This document shows, piece by piece, positions 25,613 to 32,708 of a stretch of 64,000 bases of DNA (within the stretch, counting starts at the first letter, position 1; every line of letters starts with the position of its first letter). Position numbers and translations under genes: made by a program. This stretch comes from JAHBVH01 sp034432375 (GTDB lineage Bacteria; Chloroflexota; Anaerolineae; Caldilineales; Caldilineaceae), in the NCBI GenBank assembly GCA_034432375.1, contig DAOUCA010000179.1, positions 1 to 64,000 on the forward strand, in the 5' to 3' direction. The notes below the pieces were generated by a model, which was not told where the DNA came from, ran no database searches, and saw only the letters and a list, made by a program, of their open reading frames with translations.

Positions 25613-25636
25613 AGCCTGGGGCTGAAGCCCCAGGCT
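25613..25636. other. 11-bp stem-loop upstream of paralogue 4, with two more palindromes beside it
   Basis: AGCCTGGGGCT (25613-25623) pairs with AGCCCCAGGCT (25626-25636) around two bases. Between here and the stop at 25731 there are two more: AGCCC-GCTGCAGC-GGGGCT near 25675-25693 and GCCACAGG/CCTGTGGC near 25704-25726. They probably act as terminators or attenuators after the double VOC gene or as dispersed repeats. Confidence 0.5.
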
Positions 25637-25730
25637 GATAAATGAAATACGCTAAAGTGCATTTTGATGACAGCCCGCTGCAGCGGGGCTTTCTCTATCA
25701 GCCACAGGCTGATGCCCTGTGGCGCTGCGT

Positions 25731-26645
25731 CTACACGGCATCATAGGCCCGTTGCAGGGCGGCAAGATCGAATTTCTTCATGGGGAGGAAGGCTTGCGTT
25801 ACGCGTGCGATCTGTTCTTGGTTGCCGCTTTGCATCATTTGGCCCATGGCCGTGGGCACAATCTGCCAAGAGACGCCAAACTTGTCTTTGCACCAACCAC
25901 ACTGCTCAGCCTCGGGCACGGCCGAGAGCTTCTCCCAATAGTAATCGATCTCTGCCTGTGTATCACATTTGACCATCAGCGAGATGGCCTCGGTAAAGGC
26001 AAAATTGTGTTCCCGCGCGCTATCCATGGCAACAAACCACTGGTTGTGTAGGGTAAAGTCGGTGAACATGACGGTGCCTTCTTGGTCAGGTGCCATCCCG
26101 GCCGGGTAGCGGGAGAGCGCACCGCGGGCGGAATCCTGGAAGACGGAGAGATAATAATCCGACGCCGCTTCGGCCTTGCCGCAAACATCGCCCACAAAGA
26201 GCAGCGAGGGGATGATTACGGGTCGTATTTCACCTTCAGGATTGGTCAGAATCAATTGCCATGAGAGCCCATACTTGTCCTGCACCCAGCCATAGCGTTC
26301 GCTAAAGGGATAGGTATCCAGCGGCATCAAGGCCGTCCCACCATCAATCAGTTTAGCCCAAACCGCATCAATCCTAGCGCGTGCTTCGGGATCTTGCGCC
26401 GGATCGAAATTGACCATGAACGAAATTGAAGGATTAAATTTAAATAATGGTCCGGCGCTGATGGCCATAAATTCCTGCCCAGCCAGCGTAAAGGCCACTG
26501 TGTCGCAATCACCCGACGGCGTGTCATGGAGCGTTGTGATGTTGGTGACGGCCGAATTGGGCATCAACAAGGTATAAAACTGGGCTGCCTCGACTGCTTC
26601 CTTGTCAAACCAAAGGTGTGGGGTAATGTTTTGTTGGGTTGCCAT
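25731..26645 (-). CDS. double PhnB-type VOC protein
   Basis: The 304-residue protein contains two tandem PhnB/3-demethylubiquinone-methyltransferase-like (PF06983) units of the VOC fold. The first (about residues 1-140) begins NITPHLWFDKEAVEAAQFYT and ends with YGWVQDKYGLSWQLIL. The second (about 150-285) has SLLFVGDVCGKAEAASDYY and ends CGWCKDKFGVSWQIVPTAM. The tail from about 275 carries the short TQAFLPMKKFDLAALQRAYD extension common in this group. The ATG at 26645 has AGGAGC upstream. The stop of the GyrI-like gene lies 10 bp before it. Confidence 0.88.
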   Translation of the reverse strand: MATQQNITPHLWFDKEAVEAAQFYTLLMPNSAVTNITTLHDTPSGDCDTVAFTLAGQEFMAISAGPLFKFNPSISFMVNFDPAQDPEARARIDAVWAKLIDGGTALMPLDTYPFSERYGWVQDKYGLSWQLILTNPEGEIRPVIIPSLLFVGDVCGKAEAASDYYLSVFQDSARGALSRYPAGMAPDQEGTVMFTDFTLHNQWFVAMDSAREHNFAFTEAISLMVKCDTQAEIDYYWEKLSAVPEAEQCGWCKDKFGVSWQIVPTAMGQMMQSGNQEQIARVTQAFLPMKKFDLAALQRAYDAV

Positions 26646-26655
26646 CTGATTGCTC

Positions 26656-27156
26656 CTATAAAATCTGTTCATCCGCTAACTTAATCGCCAGTTCAATGTC
26701 CCATTTTGTCTTACGCGACTCAGCCCGATAGTCGGTGAGATAGGCTTCATACCGGCAGGCAAATGCGTCACCTGCGGGCTCTTGCCAACGATCCCAGGTT
26801 AGACCATTTTCCTTGCCCCAGTTGAGCAGCGCTTTGTTGGCGGCCATGCCACTGTTGGTGTAAATCAGGCTGGCATAGCGACCACCGGGCAAGCTACCAG
26901 GCTTAACCCGCTCATCACCGGGCAGCGCTTCAGGCACGATGAAGCCCAATTCGATATCCATCGGTCCCCCCATATCGATCACATGGAGACGAAGAAAAAA
27001 GGGGCCCTCTTCCGCAATGCCCTGGGTGTTTACCCACTTGCGCAGCTCTTTCAGCAGCTTGTTCACTTCGGCAAACATGGTGCGAAAGGGGGCAATTGTA
27101 CGAATGCCCATGTATAGCCGTTCCGGTCGTTCATCAATTTGGGGATCGCCAATCAT
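26656..27156 (-). CDS. GyrI-like/SOUL small-molecule-binding protein
   Basis: The 166-residue protein resembles the GyrI-like effector-binding fold. RLYMGIRTIAPFRTMFAEVN is the first repeat, GPMDIELGFIVPEALPGDER lies in the middle, and GGRYASLIYTNSGMAANKAL the second. Such domains occur as the sensor of BmrR-type regulators or alone, where some hydrolyse or bind cytotoxic aromatic compounds. GAGGAGC precedes the ATG. It lies between an alpha/beta hydrolase and the double VOC gene with gaps of 21 and 10 bp, a clear operon arrangement. Confidence 0.83.
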   Translation of the reverse strand: MIGDPQIDERPERLYMGIRTIAPFRTMFAEVNKLLKELRKWVNTQGIAEEGPFFLRLHVIDMGGPMDIELGFIVPEALPGDERVKPGSLPGGRYASLIYTNSGMAANKALLNWGKENGLTWDRWQEPAGDAFACRYEAYLTDYRAESRKTKWDIELAIKLADEQIL

Positions 27157-27177
27157 TGGGGCTCCTCACGTTGAATC

Positions 27178-27984
27178 CTATTTGTCCAACCCATCAAGAA
27201 AGGTAAGGATGGTCTGATTAAAGAGTTCCGGTCGCTGCAACGGCGCAAAGTGACTGACTTTCGGCAGATAGACAAATTCGGTATGTGGAATCGTCGCCGC
27301 CAAATACTCGGCGTGCTCCCGCTTGATAAACTCGTCATGTTCGCTGTGGACCACTGTGACTGGTACACTGACCTGCGCCAACTGCCTCGCGCTATAGTTT
27401 GGTTGCGTGCGCTGCATTTCTCCAACTGCACTAGAAAATTGCTCGAACTGATCCGGTGTGGCGGATAGTTCGGCATAGTCCTTGGCGTGGCGGCCAAAGC
27501 AGCGGCCCAATGTAGGCGTAAAGTCGAACTCCTTCGTGCCACTGTCATCGACATTGCAGCCAAAAAAGAGGACGCCTGCTACCCGCTCTGGCGCCTGTAT
27601 GGCCAGTGTCAAGGCAATCACGGCACCGTCGCTCCAGCCGACCAGGGCCGCCTGTTCAATCTGCAACGTATCCATCACCGCAGCTACATCGGTGGCCATC
27701 AAGTCATAGCGAAAAGGCCGTTCGTCACGCGTGCTGCGGCCATGACCACGGCTGTCGATCAGCACAACTTGATAGCCCTTGCTGACAAGTTCCGGCACTT
27801 GATAGCCCCAATTGCCGCTGTGGCCAAGTCCGCCGTGCAGCATGATCACGGGGAAACCGGATCCATAGGTGGCGTACCAAATGCGGGCACCGTCATGGTC
27901 AACATACTCCTGCTCATTTGCAGCGGGGGGTAATGTTACGCCCTCCGCCGCAAATTTAATTAATTCATCGTCAGTCACTACCAT
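27178..27984 (-). CDS. alpha/beta hydrolase
   Basis: The 268-residue enzyme has the oxyanion motif HGGLGHSGNW (about residue 50), nucleophile Ser118 in GWSDG and catalytic His245 in KVSHFAPLQRP. The acid is probably the Asp in HSEHDEFI. VLIDSRGHGRS is typical of the haloperoxidase/esterase group. No signal peptide is visible. AAGGAA lies upstream of the start. It heads the tight part of the minus-strand run that continues through nine genes down to 21240. Confidence 0.88.
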   Translation of the reverse strand: MVVTDDELIKFAAEGVTLPPAANEQEYVDHDGARIWYATYGSGFPVIMLHGGLGHSGNWGYQVPELVSKGYQVVLIDSRGHGRSTRDERPFRYDLMATDVAAVMDTLQIEQAALVGWSDGAVIALTLAIQAPERVAGVLFFGCNVDDSGTKEFDFTPTLGRCFGRHAKDYAELSATPDQFEQFSSAVGEMQRTQPNYSARQLAQVSVPVTVVHSEHDEFIKREHAEYLAATIPHTEFVYLPKVSHFAPLQRPELFNQTILTFLDGLDK

Positions 27985-28100
27985 GCGCGATTCCTTACGT
28001 GATTGCTATTTGCTCTTCATAAATTTCACAAGATGATTGCAGAGTGGAGAGACTTTCTTATCATCTTGTCAAAATAACGAGTGACCAGTAACTGGTACCG

Positions 28101-28688
28101 TTACCCACGGTCCGGCACGTAACGCATCAGGACAACACCCGATGGGAAGGGTTTGCTCTCGACCAATTTGAGATTGACGCGCAAGCCATCGGGAAAGAGC
28201 TGTTTGCCGCTGCCCAGCACAAGTGGATAGACGAGTAGACTATATTCATCGATCAGATCATGCTCGACCAGCGTGTGCACGAGAACGCTGCTGCCATCGA
28301 TGTAAATATTTTTACCTGGTGCCGCTTTGAGCTTGCGCACCTCTTCCACCACGTTGTCGCGGATGATGGTCGAGTTGCGCCAAAGATCGGCTGATTGCAG
28401 CGTGGTCGAGACGACATACTTCTGCTTGCTGTTCATCACATCGCCAAAGGGATCGCCCACGGGCATGGGGTCAAAGGCTGCGCCGTGGGTTTGCCAGGTT
28501 TTGCGCCCCAGCAGAAAAGTATCGCATTCCGCCATCGCTTGCATGAAATGCGCACCGATATCGTCGTGCCAATAGGGCAGCGTCCAACTGCCATGCTTGA
28601 AGCCACCATCGGTATCCTCATCGACACCGCCCGGTGCTTGCATCACGCCATCTAATGAAACAAATTCCCCGACAATTAATTTCCGCAT
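28101..28688 (-). CDS. RibD-C/dihydrofolate-reductase-like family protein, paralogue 5
   Basis: The 195-residue product begins MRKLIVGEFVSLDGVMQAPG. It has FLLGRKTWQTHGAAFDP in the middle, YIDGSSVLVHTLVEHDLIDE and YPLVLGSGKQLFPDG. The YIDGSSVLVHTL segment replaces the more usual GG-rich loop. AAAAGGAA lies before the start. The sequence differs clearly from the other four, so the five are an old or imported family and not recent duplicates. Confidence 0.88.
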   Translation of the reverse strand: MRKLIVGEFVSLDGVMQAPGGVDEDTDGGFKHGSWTLPYWHDDIGAHFMQAMAECDTFLLGRKTWQTHGAAFDPMPVGDPFGDVMNSKQKYVVSTTLQSADLWRNSTIIRDNVVEEVRKLKAAPGKNIYIDGSSVLVHTLVEHDLIDEYSLLVYPLVLGSGKQLFPDGLRVNLKLVESKPFPSGVVLMRYVPDRG

Positions 28689-28832
28689 TGGATTTTTCCT
28701 TTTCTATTTGTAACTATCCAGCTACCTCTGCAAGTAGCGTCGGTTGAGTAGCGAAGCGTATCGAAACCAAAGCGGTGATAGCCCTGCAACCTGTACAGTT
28801 ACTTATATTTTTTCTACAAACGTATTTTCTAG

Positions 28833-29273
28833 CTACTTGACCCTGGTCATCGTCGACGTATAGCCGCCGCCACCAGGATAATGCCAAGCACCATCACAAG
28901 CGCTACCGTCTGCGCTAAATTTGCCTTTGAAATAGGCCGGCGAACCCTTCTCGCCGCCCCAAATCATAAGGGTATCGTCCTCGAGTTCATAGACATAATC
29001 AAGCGTGTTGCCCACGCTGTCGTACGCCCGTGAACGAATCTCCACACTTGGTGATTGGCCAAAGGGTTGCAGATGGCCGATCACTTCGATACCCGTGACC
29101 TGGTGATCATAGAGTGCGAAGTCAAACCGTTGAAGGAGAAAAAAGCCACCGGCCAGCCATTCATACGATACGGTGCCCTGGGTGTCACCCAAAAGATGCC
29201 ACGTCCCAATTAGCGGCTCCAAACTTTTTAGATCGGGATTAGGCACGGGTGTCGTTTTGCTATCTGTTGTCAT
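28833..29273 (-). CDS. small beta-barrel-like hypothetical protein (DUF1579-like)
   Basis: The 146-residue protein starts MTTDSKTTPVPNPDLKSLEP. LIGTWHLLGDTQGTVSYEWL near residue 17 and several alternating hydrophobic strands suggest a lipocalin-like or fatty-acid-binding barrel. It ends GAWHYPGGGGYTSTMTRVK. The opening is like DUF1579 and related proteins, but the match is by eye only. The ATG at 29273 was chosen, and a GTG at 29297 is possible. It lies in the minus-strand run between a VOC fragment and a RibD-C gene. Confidence 0.65.
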   Translation of the reverse strand: MTTDSKTTPVPNPDLKSLEPLIGTWHLLGDTQGTVSYEWLAGGFFLLQRFDFALYDHQVTGIEVIGHLQPFGQSPSVEIRSRAYDSVGNTLDYVYELEDDTLMIWGGEKGSPAYFKGKFSADGSACDGAWHYPGGGGYTSTMTRVK

Positions 29274-29349
29274 GTGATGATTCGCTTTCTCAGCCACCTG
29301 CTGCTACGCTAGTCAAGATTCCCGCCCACCTACGATGGCCGCCCCGCGC

Positions 29350-29487
29350 CTATTGCACGTGGCTCGGATCCATGTAGAAAACTTCCCAAATGTGACCATC
29401 GAGATCTTGAAAGCCATGTTGATACATAAAGCCGTAATCACTGGGTTCGGCATAGGTTGTGCCGCCGGCTGCAACGGCTTCTGCCAT
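29350..29487 (-). pseudogene. C-terminal fragment of a VOC-family gene
   Basis: A 45-codon frame reads MAEAVAAGGTTYAEPSDYGF and then YQHGFQDLDGHIWEVFYMDP before stopping at 29350. DGHIWEVFxMDP is the C-terminal strand and metal-ligand Glu of a VOC protein such as those acting as lactoylglutathione-lyase relatives. The N-terminal two thirds are missing, and the fragment abuts the DinB gene end only 9 bp away, so a deletion joined the two. It is too short to form a complete VOC unit. Confidence 0.8.
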
Positions 29488-29495
29488 GTGTAGGT

Positions 29496-29999
29496 TTACA
29501 ACAATTCAACAGCTTCAAAATAGTCCCACGCACCCATTTCCGGCGGCTCAATGTCCAACGTAGTCAGCATGGCCATGATCTGCGCCCGGTGTTCGGTGGC
29601 GTGGTTGATTACCTGGGTGAGGATAACAGCCTTGGGCACTTGCACCGGCCCCTGAATGCCGTTGTTATCCCATTGGACTTCCACCGTCTCTTCTGCCCCC
29701 ACCTTGGGTGCCCATTCGACGAAGCCTTGCCCAGTACGCTGTAGCGATTCTGCCATCTCGTCAAAGGTCAGATCGCCTTCATTTTCTGGTGCTTGGAAAC
29801 GTTGCCCCGTGGTAATGCGGGAGTGGTAAGAGCGTTCCGATTTCACCAAATGTTGCAATGTGTCACCCAGGGTGCCAAAGACGCCGATGATACTGGTTTT
29901 TAGTTGTTCTTCGCTGAGCGTCTTGCAGAGTTCCAACAGTTGCAGGTTGGACCAGAGGTGGTGCCGGAAGAGTGTTTCCAGGATTGGGTATGATTGCAT
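29496..29999 (-). CDS. DinB-family protein
   Basis: The 167-residue protein has an N-terminal FRHHLWSNLQLLELCKTLSE, then TLQHLVKSERSYHSRI in helix two and TQVINHATEHRAQIMAML in helix four. The two His positions in HLV and HATEHR fit the DinB metal triad. AAAGGAG lies before the start. Whether it is a thiol transferase or only a metal-binding scaffold cannot be told. Its promoter region faces that of the HigA-like remnant on the other strand. Confidence 0.88.
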   Translation of the reverse strand: MQSYPILETLFRHHLWSNLQLLELCKTLSEEQLKTSIIGVFGTLGDTLQHLVKSERSYHSRITTGQRFQAPENEGDLTFDEMAESLQRTGQGFVEWAPKVGAEETVEVQWDNNGIQGPVQVPKAVILTQVINHATEHRAQIMAMLTTLDIEPPEMGAWDYFEAVELL

Positions 30000-30030
30000 A
30001 ATTTTCTCCTTTTACCTGAAACCCTTTGCC

Positions 30031-30306
30031 ATGAGTAGTCGTTTGCTGGCAGAAAAACTAGGAGTTGCGCCCTCTACTATCAACCGTGTGCGCAAAAAAC
30101 AGAGCGGCATACGTCCTGAGATGGCGCTACGTTTATCCAAAGCCATCGGTCGCTCCCCAGACAGTTGGCTCGCCATGCAGGATACCTATGATCTTTGGCA
30201 AGCGCGACAAACGGTTGATTTGGATCAAATTGAGAAGCTAGACTTTGCAATCTGCCACAGAATTTACGCTGCAACAAACAATCTATTGAAACGTCCGTGC
30301 AGGTGA
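30031..30306 (+). CDS. HigA-family antitoxin-like protein, probably 5'-truncated
   Basis: The 91-residue frame starts MSSRLLAEKLGVAPSTINRV and continues KQSGIRPEMALRLSKAIGRS, then DSWLAMQDTYDLWQARQ. This is the Xre-type helix-turn-helix and tail of HigA antitoxins. The same frame reads YLKPFA just upstream, which belongs to the family's N-terminal segment, but the usual HPGEIL start is missing. No HigB toxin gene lies nearby. Its stop falls in the left arm of the inverted repeat at 30301-30367, so both ends look rearranged. It is probably a non-functional relic, although an ATG start is present. Confidence 0.65.
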   Translation: MSSRLLAEKLGVAPSTINRVRKKQSGIRPEMALRLSKAIGRSPDSWLAMQDTYDLWQARQTVDLDQIEKLDFAICHRIYAATNNLLKRPCR

Positions 30307-30367
30307 CAGTCACTGTCCACAGTGGACTTGATAAAGAGGAGAACCTTGCGGACAGTGACTGTCACCT
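30301..30367. repeat. 18-bp inverted repeat between convergent gene ends
   Basis: AGGTGACAGTCACTGTCC (30301-30318) is the exact complement of 30350-30367, with a 31-nt loop. It contains the stop codon of the HigA-like frame and touches the stop of the DoxX gene at 30367. It may end transcription of both or be the tip pair of a short mobile element. Confidence 0.72.
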
Positions 30368-30735
30368 CAGAATGGGGCAAGGTAAGCGCGCAATCGTTCA
30401 TCGCGTAACCACAAACTGATCCACATGAAGATCCCCAAATAGAGCGGAAACAAGGTGAAGCTGAATAAGGGGTTGCCCACACGGAGATTAGTGGCCATGG
30501 CGCCACCATATAGCCCAGTCAACAGGATTGCGCCCAAAAATCCCGTCTTGGGAATCACAAACAGGATTGTTAAGAGCACTTCAAGCACACCAAGCAGCAG
30601 TAGATAATCAGGCGACCAGCCTAGATCGTTCATTGAGGTGATGGCTGCTTCTAAATTCAGAAATTTCGGCGTAGCAGAAGCACCCAGCATGAATAACACA
30701 AGCAATCCAGTCATAATCCAACCAGCGCGTTTCAT
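30367..30735 (-). CDS. DoxX-family membrane protein
   Basis: The 122-residue protein has four hydrophobic helices. The first has TGLLVLFMLGASATPKFL, the second LLLLGVLEVLLTILFVIPKT, the third GAILLTGLYGGAMATNLRVG, and a final helix ends LRDERLRAYLAPF. This is the layout of the DoxX-like/DUF family that shares a fold with thiosulfate:quinone oxidoreductase subunits and the surfactant-linked membrane proteins. The function is unknown. Two ATGs, at 30741 and 30735, both fit the AAGAAAGAGAG region, and the second has better spacing. It lies downstream of the ArsR-SRPBCC pair on the same strand. Confidence 0.8.
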   Translation of the reverse strand: MKRAGWIMTGLLVLFMLGASATPKFLNLEAAITSMNDLGWSPDYLLLLGVLEVLLTILFVIPKTGFLGAILLTGLYGGAMATNLRVGNPLFSFTLFPLYLGIFMWISLWLRDERLRAYLAPF

Positions 30736-30937
30736 TCGCATCTCTCTTTCTTTTGTGGCTTTGTCGGAATTGAGGGGGTTGACCTACACTCGCTGCCCGT
30801 TTCTTGTCAACCCCTAAATTCCGGAAACTTTTGTTTTAGGTTCGCTACGTCTTATTCTAAAGTACCGCGTTAAATAAATTTTTCTACTATTGCCCGCCCG
30901 AGAGGTGATACACATTTGATAAAAGGCTCCAAGCTGC

Positions 30938-31447
30938 CTACTTTTGGAGTTGTATCAAGAGTACTTCCAGTTGATCCCATGATTGGGTCATGCCTTCTTC
31001 CATGCCCATGTTGATGATCATCTCGAGATCATCGACCGTGGCAACTTCGAAGTGGTTGGTTACTTTGGTTTGACCGGCAATTGCCGCAAAGGTAGTAGTA
31101 TTCAACATCTTTGGCATCTCCGCCGACACATTGCCCGCGGCGTCGGCAAATTGGTCGAGCGCGACGATCCGTTCCGGCTCGACAATCTCTTGATAGACGG
31201 TCAACCCCCAACTTTCCATGACGCTGCCATCGGGCATCTGACCTTTCATGCAATAGTGCCAGGTGCCGCCCACCCGAAAATCCATCTTGCAGACCGGCAC
31301 AGACCAACCCTCCGGTGCCCACCATTGTTGTAGGTGTTCACATTGGCTCCACGCCTGCCAGACCAATTCCCGCGGCGCGGCAAAGGTGCGTGAGACGGCA
31401 AATTCACGCTCAGAGAGCCGCTCCATCTTCTGTGTTGCTCTGCTCAT
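30938..31447 (-). CDS. AHSA1/SRPBCC-family protein paired with an ArsR regulator
   Basis: The 169-residue protein has AVSRTFAAPRELVWQAWSQC, LQQWWAPEGWSVPVCKMDFR and GGTWHYCMKGQMPDGSVMES, the pattern of the AHSA1-type START fold. The start codon at 31447 lies inside the end of the ArsR gene (38-bp overlap), so the two are translationally linked. GGGGGAAA precedes the ATG. ArsR-SRPBCC operons are a common pairing in which the SRPBCC protein may bind the inducer, but that role is inferred. The longer frame back to 31729 reads through the ArsR gene and is rejected. Confidence 0.88.
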   Translation of the reverse strand: MSRATQKMERLSEREFAVSRTFAAPRELVWQAWSQCEHLQQWWAPEGWSVPVCKMDFRVGGTWHYCMKGQMPDGSVMESWGLTVYQEIVEPERIVALDQFADAAGNVSAEMPKMLNTTTFAAIAGQTKVTNHFEVATVDDLEMIINMGMEEGMTQSWDQLEVLLIQLQK

Positions 31448-31829
31448 TGTTGGTTTCCCCCGTTTGTGATGCTTCGGTTTGTGATGCCTCGGTTTGTGAT
31501 GCTTCGGTTTGTAATGACTGCAAATAGCTGTCGAGCCGGTCAAAACGCTTGCTCCAAAATTGTTCAAACTGGCCAACCCAGTCATGAATTGGCTTGAGCG
31601 ATTCACTTTGCAACTGGTAAATCCGCTGTCGACCCTCACGCCGCACATCAAGCAAATCGACTTCATGGAGCACGCGCAGATGTTTCGACGCCTGGGGCTG
31701 GTTGAGGTCAAGCGCCTCCGCAATCTCATTGACCGATAACTCGCCCGCGGTCAGCAATTCTAGAATTGCGCGCCGCTGTGGTTCTGCAATAGCGTTGAAA
31801 ACATCGGTTGTCGTAGATAAGCGTGCCAT
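31410..31829 (-). CDS. ArsR-family winged-helix regulator with a repetitive C-terminal tail
   Basis: The 139-residue protein has an N-terminal ArsR winged helix (about residues 5-85): VFNAIAEPQRRAILELLTAG, then DLNQPQASKHLRVLHEVDLL and GRQRIYQL. Metal-binding Cys residues are absent, so it is not an arsenic or zinc sensor of the classical type. The tail carries TEASQ three times, encoded by a 15-bp unit repeated in tandem (about 31463-31510). That tail overlaps the start of the AHSA1 gene. It heads a long minus-strand run of small enzymes and may control all or part of it. Confidence 0.88.
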   Translation of the reverse strand: MARLSTTTDVFNAIAEPQRRAILELLTAGELSVNEIAEALDLNQPQASKHLRVLHEVDLLDVRREGRQRIYQLQSESLKPIHDWVGQFEQFWSKRFDRLDSYLQSLQTEASQTEASQTEASQTGETNNEQSNTEDGAAL

Positions 31830-31930
31830 GCGGAGTATTATACATTCCTATATAAGAATATGTCAAATTTAAATAGCACAAATGTTCGTTCTTGGTGACT
31901 GGGCGGTGAGTAATACCAACTGCGGTTGCG

Positions 31931-31987
31931 AAGACCATGAATGATTCACTCTTTTCTCCTGAGGATTCGAGAATCATTCATGGTCTT
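31931..31987. repeat. 17-bp inverted repeat in the ArsR upstream region
   Basis: AAGACCATGAATGATTC (31931-31947) pairs exactly with 31971-31987 over a 23-nt loop. The flanks continue as an imperfect inverted repeat: GTGACTGGGCGGTGAGTAAT on one side and the complement of a GTGACTAGTAATTGGGTAAT stretch on the other, roughly 31893-32050. This suggests a short non-coding element of about 150 bp inserted upstream of the ArsR gene and ending near the DUF2277 stop. Confidence 0.7.
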
Positions 31988-32041
31988 TGCAGAGCCAAAT
32001 GGTATAATGAACGAATCCATCACCCATTACCCAATTACTAG

Positions 32042-32308
32042 TCACCCAAAGCGTTTAGCGGACCGTTCCCGCGCCTTAACGGCCTCTTCCTCACGGTTCT
32101 TCGGCGAAGCGGTTGTTTCCAATGCCGCGAAAAATTTGTGGGTGGCTGCGGCAATCTCGTCAATCGCCTCGTCAAACGCGGCGGCGTTGGCCTGAGACGG
32201 CTTGCTAAAGCCGCTCACCTTGCGCACAAATTGCAGGGCCGCCGCGCGAATTTCGTCGTCGGTCGCCGACGGGTCAAAATTATAGAGCGGTTTTATATTG
32301 CGACACAT
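32042..32308 (-). CDS. DUF2277 family protein
   Basis: The 88-residue protein begins MCRNIKPLYNFDPSATDDEI and contains RAAALQFVRKVSGFSKPSQA, NAAAFDEAIDEIAAATHKFF and a lysine/arginine-rich end. The N-terminal CRNIKPLYNF is the DUF2277 signature. The function is unknown. The start at 32308 has AGGAGA ten bases upstream, and a longer frame back to 32332 lacks support. It stands alone. Confidence 0.88.
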   Translation of the reverse strand: MCRNIKPLYNFDPSATDDEIRAAALQFVRKVSGFSKPSQANAAAFDEAIDEIAAATHKFFAALETTASPKNREEEAVKARERSAKRFG

Positions 32309-32614
32309 AGTATTGTATTCTCCTATGACCAACCGGCGTGCGGCACATCAACCTGAATCGACAATATCCGGCCCATTCCCCTAACATTGTCCTGCGCTCC
32401 GGCCCACCCCACCGGTTGGCCAGAATGAAAAGTATTTGCATGTTTTGGTACCTCTCTTTAATCCAATCACGTAACTATCCAAGTGCTGGATGCCCAGAAG
32501 GCACTCACGTTACCAAAGCATGTACGCTTCTGATGACGAGCCTACGACCCTGAAAACCCATACCCCCACCCGACGTGTGGGTAATCGCTGTGGTCACGCC
32601 CTCCAACACACTCT

Positions 32615-32666
32615 CTGGCACAGCAACTGCTTCCGCGACCAGTCGCGGAAGCAGTTGCTGTGCCAG
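32615..32666. terminator. perfect 24-bp hairpin with a 4-nt loop
   Basis: CTGGCACAGCAACTGCTTCC-GCGA (32615-32638) pairs exactly with 32643-32666 around CCAG. A TTTT run follows on the plus strand. It lies just beyond the 3' end of the large minus-strand FG-GAP gene. On the minus strand it would fold in the message tail, but no T-run follows on that side. The rest of the gap 32308-32709 has no open frame of note. Confidence 0.6.
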
Positions 32667-32672
32667 TTTTCC

Positions 32673-32699
32673 CTACTACTACTACTACTACTACTACTA
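32673..32699. repeat. (CTA)9 trinucleotide microsatellite
   Basis: Nine perfect CTA units occupy 27 bases between the hairpin at 32615-32666 and the stop of the FG-GAP gene at 32709. Such a pure run is unusual in bacteria and prone to slip. It lies outside the coding region, so it would alter only the 3' end of the message. Confidence 0.9.
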
Positions 32700-32708
32700 T
32701 ACCTCATT

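Noticed and set aside
31448..31729. HHKP-rich extension of the AHSA1 protein
   Set aside because: It is the 15-bp tandem repeat of the ArsR gene read in another frame. The true start at 31447 has its own ribosome site.
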